A DNA stretch of 10,301 nucleotides, from NCBI GenBank assembly GCA_010279815.1, contig QEOQ01000561.1, positions 423,400 through 433,700 of the forward strand, given 5' to 3'. Position 1 is the stretch's first letter; each line of letters begins with the position of its first letter. Positions 7,601 through 10,301 of this stretch are shown piece by piece. The notes beneath the pieces were generated by a model that had not been told where the DNA came from, did not search any database, and saw nothing but the letters and a program-made list of their open reading frames with translations. The position numbers and the translations under genes were made by a program. The DNA is from Brachionus plicatilis. Its lineage: Eukaryota > Rotifera > Eurotatoria > Ploima > Brachionidae.

Positions 7601-10282
7601 TAATAAATCAATTATGTCATCTTGACATCGCCATTGATTCTAGTGTTAAAGATTTTAATTTTAAATTAAAAAAATAATTTTTCCAATATTGATGATATTT
7701 TTTTAATCAAAAGATAAATTATAAAATTTTTTTCAAAATAAAAAAAAATAGTGGAAAAAAATCTCTGGCCAATTTTCTCGCTTTTTTTGAAGACTGACTG
7801 CACAAAGTTTTAATTTTTTAAAAATTTTTACTTCATTTATTTTTAGAATTATAAACAATTAATATTGAGAAAAAAGTTTATAATTAATTTTCCTAATTTT
7901 TTTTACTTAAAACTTTTTCAAAGACGAAACTTTTTTATAATTTTAATTTATTAATTGTAATTAATAATATTCCCGAAAAAAAATTCTATAATAAATTTTC
8001 CTAAATTTTTTTACTTAAACTTTTGCTGAGACTTTTGCGAGTGGTCATTATTTAAAGCTTTAATCAAATCCTGTTTCATGGGACCAGAGGCAAATAAAAT
8101 CTCCGAACAATTCCCTCTCTTTTTTGAAGATTGACTGCTAAAAAATTTAATTTCTTTAAAAATTTTAATTAATTTAATTGTTAAAAAATAATATCGTGAA
8201 AAAAAAATTCTATAATGAATTTTCCTAAATTTTTTAACTTTAAAAACCCAACATTTTTGAACTGAACCCTATTTTTATAGAAAAAAAAACTTAAAAAAAA
8301 ATCGAAAAAAAAAATTACCGAAGAATGGTCATTATTTAGAGCTTTTATCAAAACCTTTTTCATGTGACCAGAGGCAAGAAAAATCTCCAGGGGACAATAG
8401 CTAGTTTCTGGGTTGACAGTGAGCATCTTGAGAAATCCATCTTCGGATAAATAATTTGGAATAGAGGCCGAATGACACTTTTTGAACTGGTGCGATGAAG
8501 TTTGCACACCAAAGGCCGGATTGACCATTTGCTGAAAGCCTGGCACACTCTTGGGATTCTGAATTTTGTGCTCATCCAAATCTTTAGTGTAGCCAAAGTT
8601 GGAGGGTATGGAAGGAATGTTGGTGGTGGGCGAAGGGCCAACAAACGGCGACTTGATCGCCATGGGGCTCTGCATCGACAGCTCGGAAAAAGTTGCCGGC
8701 GAATTGTTGGCAAAGTTGGGCTGGGAATTGGACATGAAGTTGGAGGGCGACTGAATGGGCATGGACGCCTGGCCAAGCATCTGGGTGCTGGGCGAGCTGT
8801 GCTGAAGGGCCGGCGAGCCAAAGTTGGCAAAGCCGGGCGACTGCGGGACCGGCGGGTTGGAAGCGGGCGCCGAGTTGCCCGGCGACGGCCCGTAGTAGTC
8901 TGGCGACGGCGCCGCAATGTTCTGGCTGGTCCTGGGCATGGCTGGCGATGTGGGCGGCAAAAACACATGATTCTTGTGACTTGGCTGAAAAACTGTTGGC
9001 GAGCCAGGGTTGTCGTCCTCGACCAAGGACGACCGTCTTCTCAGCAGCTCTTCCACACTCTTGTCCAAAAACAACTTCAAAAAACCCTTTACAATTAAAA
9101 ATATTTTAAAAATAACAAAATTAATTCAAAAATCAGCTGGGTTTTACAAACACTCAAAAATTGTATGGGATGAATGTCCTCGTTTCCCGAGTTTATGTCG
9201 GTCAGTCCGAATGAATCATCGCGGATGGACAGCAGACCATTGGGCTTGATGTGCACGTCGAGCGCGTACTTGGAGTAGTAGACAAGTTTGAAGTGGCTTA
9301 GCGAGTAAATGTTGAGCATGAAGCCGCAATTGGGCGTTATGGGCTTGTTGGACACTTGGCAAAAGAACTTGGGCACATTGGCCAGCTTGGCAAGCGCAAA
9401 TGTGCTCACGCACGTATTGTTCAGCCTCTGGACCAGACTGACAGCTGACTTTGTCGAATTAAAGTACTTTTTTATCTCGTTTATGAACAAGTAGTGGTAG
9501 TTGACCAGAGGCTGGTCCACTGAGCCTTTGGCACTGTGCTGCCTTTCGACATCGAGAAAAATTTCAAAGTTGTTCGCCTCCTTGCTCCACTGAAACTTGA
9601 TTACATAGTTCAAATTGGCGCCATAGTTCAAGACCAGAGTTTTCAAGTCAGCTTTTTTGATTCTGATGTGTTTGGTGACGAAAGCATGCTTTGCCAAGGC
9701 GGCGTGACACTCTGTGATCAGGCTGTATACGCGGCATATGGACACCCATTCGCTTTTGACCATTTGGTACAGCTGATCCAGCGAGTTCACCTCGATGCAA
9801 GTGCAGAACACTTGCAGTTTTTTGTCCGATTCATTGATTAGAATTTTGTTGTTGAATGTGAGCTCGATGATGAATTGAAATTTGCTCAGGCTTGGATGCG
9901 ATGCCTTGACCATGGTGCTGAGATTTTGCAGTGGCAGGCCCGAGTTCAGGTAGTCCTTGAATTGACGCTGTCTAATGGTGAACGAGGCCAGCGAGTTCCA
10001 CAAGTTTTTGCTCACACAGTCCATTTTTTTGAAGTCCTTGAAATCGCCGGGCCAGAAACATGGCACACTCAGCAAATTAAGACACAGAATTGAGCACAAG
10101 CTGCCACTTTTTTGGATATTCTGGGTCAGAATGTTGTGTTTGTTGAACATTTTCATCAGACTCAGATATGGTAGAAAGTTTTCGATGTAGTTGATCATTG
10201 TGATGAAGTCGATGAGACAATTGTCTTGGTGCACTGGTGTACTCTCTGTTTGATCGTCGAATGTCAAACGACGGATTTTTTT
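4596..10282 (-). CDS. MED14: Mediator complex subunit 14, 3' portion of a spliced gene (5' part off window)
   Basis: MED14 is the nuclear scaffold subunit of Mediator; it links the head, middle and tail modules so that activators can reach RNA polymerase II. The identification rests on blocks recalled from animal MED14 and found in the same order. Exon A ends with a LSIRDDSFGLTD block. Exon B opens with an RRRSSLVEDDNPGSP block, followed by a Ser/Pro-rich disordered linker and then SASIPNYLS and CPLEIFL. Exon C carries FNQRIVVPPFRPA and LRDFSTLLDYEM, exon D WRIKFAWTIP and KDKLYFL, exon F a short C-terminal helix region. The spliced product in the window is roughly 860-880 residues, fitting the C-terminal 60% of a MED14 of about 1,450 residues. 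The exon A acceptor at 10283-10284 shows that more exons lie beyond the right edge. The coordinates span the whole gene part including introns. The family call is near certain; the B/C junction and the start of exon D are not. Confidence 0.93.
4676..4727 (-). other. MED14: MED14 intron E/F (52 nt, phase 1)
   Basis: Donor AAAAG|GTAGAT and acceptor TGTTTTATTTTAG. G from exon E plus AC from exon F makes GAC (Asp). The chosen phase is the only one that leaves exon F open. Confidence 0.78.
4728..4914 (-). CDS. MED14: MED14 exon E (62 codons plus one base)
   Basis: The exon reads LYLFNQQRDGNSVGSLLLMI, then SFEPNTNSFHHEVLKP and INRLVNEAKQK. It corresponds to the penultimate part of MED14, where a predicted beta strand precedes a helix ('VSIIVPIIYDM ... 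ILKRFAEM' in the vertebrate protein). It ends at the first base of a split Asp codon, before donor GTAGAT. Reading through the donor gives GRFEEKNYFI and a TAG, a false C-terminus. Confidence 0.83.
4915..4969 (-). other. MED14: MED14 intron D/E (55 nt)
   Basis: GTAAAT donor and TTTTCCATCTCTAG acceptor, both phase 0, joining KLYFL to LYLFNQQRDG. Confidence 0.8.
4970..5119 (-). CDS. MED14: MED14 exon D (about 50 codons)
   Basis: It reads NLVMLKNWRIKFAWTIPSG and ends QKKDKLYFL, matching 'LKWNVQFCLTIP' and 'KSKMLFFL' of vertebrate MED14 in order. The donor is CTG|GTAAAT at 4969, phase 0. If the upstream acceptor at 5159 is used instead, the exon begins at 5158 with 13 additional residues. Confidence 0.78.
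5120..5252 (-). other. MED14: MED14 intron C/D (about 133 nt; acceptor uncertain)
   Basis: The donor GTAAAT is clear. In-phase acceptors are CGCCAAG (5159), ACCAAG (5147) and TTTTCTATCCAAG (5120). The last has the best pyrimidine tract and gives the spacing to the WRIKF block closest to that in other MED14 proteins. The attractive TTTTGTCAG at 5208-5209 is out of phase with exon C. Confidence 0.5.
5253..5525 (-). CDS. MED14: MED14 exon C (about 91 codons)
   Basis: Starting FSLKNQDSNLYKTYL, the exon runs to YFNQRIVVPPFRPAWAVAFF and MLRDFSTLLDYEM. These match the 'FFETRVAGPPFKANTLIAF' and 'ILRDCVHIMKLEL' blocks of vertebrate MED14 at the same spacing from each other. The end is fixed by donor ATG|GTAAAT at 5252. 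The start is less certain: the frame is open to about 5558, and the nearest in-phase acceptor is ATTTCAAAG at 5526. Confidence 0.82.
5590..5619 (-). CDS. MED14: Possible MED14 micro-exon (10 codons)
   Basis: A very strong acceptor (CTATTTTTTTCCAG, ending at 5620) precedes SLRKIQKAIR in phase 0, then a weak donor CGA|GTGTTT. Both phases fit exon B (phase 0 end) and exon C (phase 0 start). A different frame from the same acceptor gives KKNSKSDSSVLIFSYH, which looks more like the expected 'GVIMF' block but ends in a stop and has no matching phase. The exon may be real, mis-framed by an assembly indel in an A/T run, or skipped. Confidence 0.3.
5640..6766. other. AT-rich intronic sequence with one complex island at 6290-6440
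   Basis: Mostly A/T homopolymer-like sequence. The island around 6290-6440 is distinctly more complex and contains a 9-bp inverted repeat (GGATACTTT at 6311 and AAAGTATCC at 6362). Short open frames exist on both strands (plus, ending FGYFPKKYGPKLTL; minus, LTPLFPSIGYFVSLYNVNLG), neither recognised. Confidence 0.45.
6767..6786. repeat. TTAA target site and left terminal inverted repeat
   Basis: TTAA (6767-6770) is followed by CATTAGAAGTGCCGAT, which pairs imperfectly with the right end; the right end has about three extra bases in the middle. Confidence 0.65.
6907..7020 (-). pseudogene. piggyBac-family transposase remnant, C-terminal cysteine-rich tail
   Basis: The minus-strand frame reads NTNSNSCAYGDKCEKIT followed by CGVCLYEKSLKCKNCQTDNQ and a TAA stop at 6907-6909. 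Six cysteines occur in about 27 residues, spaced C-x5-C, C-x2-C and C-x2-C. piggyBac-family transposases end in a zinc-binding cysteine-rich domain of this general kind, and this stretch ends about 135 bp from the terminal repeat, which is the expected place. The frame is closed by TGA a few codons upstream of the start given here, so the catalytic domain with its Asp triad is missing and no activity is expected. The family call is drawn from the cysteine pattern together with the TTAA ends; the cysteine pattern alone would not be enough. Confidence 0.55.
7003..7588. repeat. Large imperfect inverted repeat inside the piggyBac-like element
   Basis: The segment 7003-7070 (CTATTTGTATTTGCATT ... 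AATGCAAATTTTAATA) is matched in reverse complement by about 7518-7588 with only a handful of mismatches. Further inward, 7092-7112 (AAATTATACCACTAATTT) pairs with 7350-7371 (AAATTAGCGGTATAATTT). The homology thus continues towards the centre and is interrupted on the right by a separate hairpin (7401-7526). The structure suggests a foldback rearrangement or inverted duplication within the transposon. Confidence 0.75.
7401..7526. repeat. Perfect 39-bp inverted repeat with 48-nt loop
   Basis: Bases 7401-7439 and 7488-7526 are exact reverse complements; the arm begins ATTTTAATATTTTAAG and ends TTTAATTTTGTTT. The loop (7440-7487) has more mixed sequence (GTGAAAACGCTTCTTGATAT). An RNA copy would form a long hairpin. 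The perfect match in a region where other repeats are diverged suggests a young duplication or gene conversion. Confidence 0.9.
7627..7649. repeat. Right terminal inverted repeat and TTAA target site
   Basis: The plus strand reads ATCGCCATTGATTCTAGTG and then TTAA (7646-7649). Read inwards this is CACTAGAATC...GGCGAT, the partner of the left end. Confidence 0.65.
7751..8330 (-). repeat. Nested tandem duplication of exon B 3' end and adjacent intron
   Basis: Three blocks recur. The exon-end block (minus strand GGAGATTTT to AATAATGACCA) is present at 8324-8388 inside exon B and again at 8041-8104, about 284 bp away, with roughly 87% identity by eye over 62 bases. A block reading CAGTCAATCTTCAAAAAA on the minus strand occurs at about 8105-8137 and again at 7761-7800. 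An intronic block with TTAGGAAAATT-ATTATA on the minus strand occurs at about 8187-8241, 7963-8020 and 7861-7913. The layout implies at least two rounds of local duplication, the second nested in the first. The copies have diverged through indels in A/T runs, so the event is not very recent. Confidence 0.8.
8041..8137 (-). pseudogene. Duplicated copy of the MED14 exon B 3' end (relic or alternative exon)
   Basis: An acceptor-like TTTTTTAG ends at 8138. In the frame matching exon B the sequence continues SQSSKKRGNC then SEILFASGPMKQDLIKALNN, close to the exon B end CPLEIFLASGHMKKVLIKAL. The frame stays open past 8041 through NNDHSQKSQQKFK to a TAA at about 8009. Differences from exon B include both silent (three) and amino-acid-changing (about five) substitutions, so there is no clear sign of selection. 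Joining it to the exon B donor at phase 0 through the 8138 acceptor gives a stop within about 30 codons, which argues for a relic. An acceptor near 8270 would keep the frame but adds an A/T-rich, low-complexity stretch. Confidence 0.55.
8319..9086 (-). CDS. MED14: MED14 exon B (256 codons, disordered Ser/Pro linker and following conserved block)
   Basis: The exon starts GGT TTT TTG (GFLKLFLDKS) and reaches RRRSSLVEDDNPGSP, one of the most recognisable short blocks of animal MED14. Residues of about 30-165 of the exon are low-complexity, rich in Ser, Pro, Asn, Ala and Gln, with many S-P dipeptides (PSPDYYGPSPG, QSPGF, GSPAL). This corresponds to the disordered Ser/Pro-rich linker of the vertebrate protein; S-P sites are potential targets of proline-directed kinases, which is an inference. 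After the linker come SASIPNYLS and CPLEIFLASGHMKKVLIKAL, matching 'AASIP' and 'SPLERFLGS..MRR' type sequences. The exon ends at codon TCG followed by donor GTAATT. The linker DNA is clearly GC-rich compared with everything around it, and it produces long shadow ORFs on both strands. Confidence 0.92.
9087..9151 (-). other. MED14: MED14 intron A/B (65 nt)
   Basis: A short GT-AG intron with donor GTTTGT and acceptor TTGTAAAG. Both boundaries are phase 0. Removing it joins PIQFLS to GFLKLFLDKS, which restores the MED14 segment leading into the RRRS...DDNP block. Reading through it meets a stop only after LFLKYF, so an ORF call alone would wrongly end exon A here. Confidence 0.8.
9152..10282 (-). 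CDS. MED14: MED14 exon A (377 codons, internal exon)
   Basis: This is a long uninterrupted exon in phase 0 at both ends. Its start is set by a strong acceptor (TTTTTTGCTCAG ending at 10283), and the first residues are KKIRRLTFDD. Near its end the block SHFKLVYYSKYALDVHIKPN followed by LSIRDDSFGLTD matches the MED14 segment just before the Ser/Pro linker. A block FNSTKSAVSLVQRLNNT and the following LAKLANVPKF match the 'SPSVVQLVQVL...LAKLPTVP' type segment of vertebrate MED14. The exon ends at codon AGT (9152-9154), followed by donor GTTTGT. A better-looking donor, GTAAAA, lies 4 nt further on but would break the reading frame with exon B. Base composition is much less AT-biased than the flanking introns. 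No catalytic residues are expected, as MED14 is a scaffold. Confidence 0.9.
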
Positions 10283-10301
10283 CTGAGCAAAAAATTTTAT
10301 T

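Larger units (their letters stand above)
6771..7645 (-). mobile_element. Degenerate piggyBac-like DNA transposon (875 bp, TTAA-flanked)
   Basis: The element is bounded by TTAA at 6767-6770 and 7646-7649, the target-site duplication typical of the piggyBac superfamily. The left end reads CATTAGAAGTGCCGAT. The right end, read inwards, is CACTAGAATCAATGGCGAT; the two are imperfect terminal inverted repeats of the CAYTAGAA form seen in many piggyBac-like elements. Just inside each end is a near-palindromic TGTCATNTTGAC motif (6814-6825 and 7615-7626). The interior carries a transposase C-terminal remnant on the minus strand next to the left end, as expected for a piggyBac gene running right to left. 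Most of the coding sequence has gone and a large inverted repeat occupies the centre, so the copy is non-autonomous. It sits inside the large MED14 intron, and its transposase remnant is on the same strand as MED14. Confidence 0.72.
5526..8318 (-). other. MED14: Large MED14 intron B/C, about 2.8 kb (may contain a micro-exon)
   Basis: The donor is GTAATT at 8318. The last acceptor is read as ATTTCAAAG ending at 5526. A much stronger acceptor, TTTTTTTCCAG, lies at 5620 and may define a 30-nt micro-exon before a 64-nt intron (5526-5589). The intron holds a nested tandem duplication next to exon B and a piggyBac-like element at 6771-7645. It is about 40 times longer than the other introns of this gene, and insertion and duplication account for a large part of its length. 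Confidence 0.6.

Noticed and set aside
8181..8318. Continuation of the exon B frame past the donor (VIFFFDFFLSFFFYKNRVQF...)
   Set aside because: It starts with VIFF, resembling the expected strand, and even contains KNRVQF, but it consists mostly of poly-T-encoded Phe directly after a good donor GTAATT, so intron read-through is more likely. Kept in mind because the true block was not found elsewhere.
8360..8968. A 202-codon minus-strand frame rich in Arg and Pro
   Set aside because: Alternative frame of MED14 exon B; the RRRSSLVEDDNPGSP and CPLEIFL blocks fix the true frame.
8502..9098. A 198-codon plus-strand open frame rich in Arg, Gly and Val
   Set aside because: It is antisense to the GC-rich MED14 linker and follows from its codon composition; low-complexity, no domain, no splice or start context.
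9536..10190. Several plus-strand open frames of 70-100 codons
   Set aside because: All lie antisense to MED14 exon A and are shadows of its reading frame.

Overview
The window reads as nuclear DNA of an invertebrate animal: non-coding sequence is extremely AT-rich, with long A and T runs, and the main gene is split by short GT-AG introns (52-65 nt where boundaries are clear) with pyrimidine-rich acceptors. No ribosomal RNA, tRNA or CRISPR array was recognised. The phylum cannot be fixed from this sequence. The domain order of the main protein resembles animal homologues, from vertebrates to insects, so a protostome is a reasonable guess.

The one securely identified gene is MED14, the backbone subunit of the transcriptional Mediator complex. 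It lies on the minus strand from 10282 down to the stop codon at 4596-4598, and its 5' part runs off the right edge. I read exon A (9152-10282), exon B (8319-9086), a doubtful 30-nt micro-exon (5590-5619), exon C (5253-5525), exon D (about 4970-5119), exon E (4728-4914) and final exon F (4596-4675). Exons A, B, E and F join in consistent phase, and B to F carry recognisable MED14 blocks in the order seen in animal homologues. The weakest points are the B-to-C join, where a conserved block is not convincingly found, and the start of D.

The roughly 2.8-kb intron between exons B and C holds two structures. The first is a nested tandem duplication (about 7751-8330) that copied the 3' end of exon B and its flanking intron; one copy (8041-8137) still reads in frame as a close paralogue of the exon end. 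The second is an 875-bp element (6771-7645) with TTAA on both sides, short terminal inverted repeats, a large internal inverted repeat, and a cysteine-rich C-terminal tail (6907-7020, minus) consistent with a piggyBac-family transposase. I read it as a degenerate, internally rearranged piggyBac-like element.

The left 4.5 kb is mostly AT-rich spacer. A plausible plus-strand gene starts with a signal-peptide exon (1774-1953) ending in a CAG|GT donor. It may end in a second exon (3934-4092), which would give a short secreted protein convergent with MED14. That gene is a hypothesis. A more complex upstream stretch (about 1180-1773) may be its 5' UTR and promoter region.
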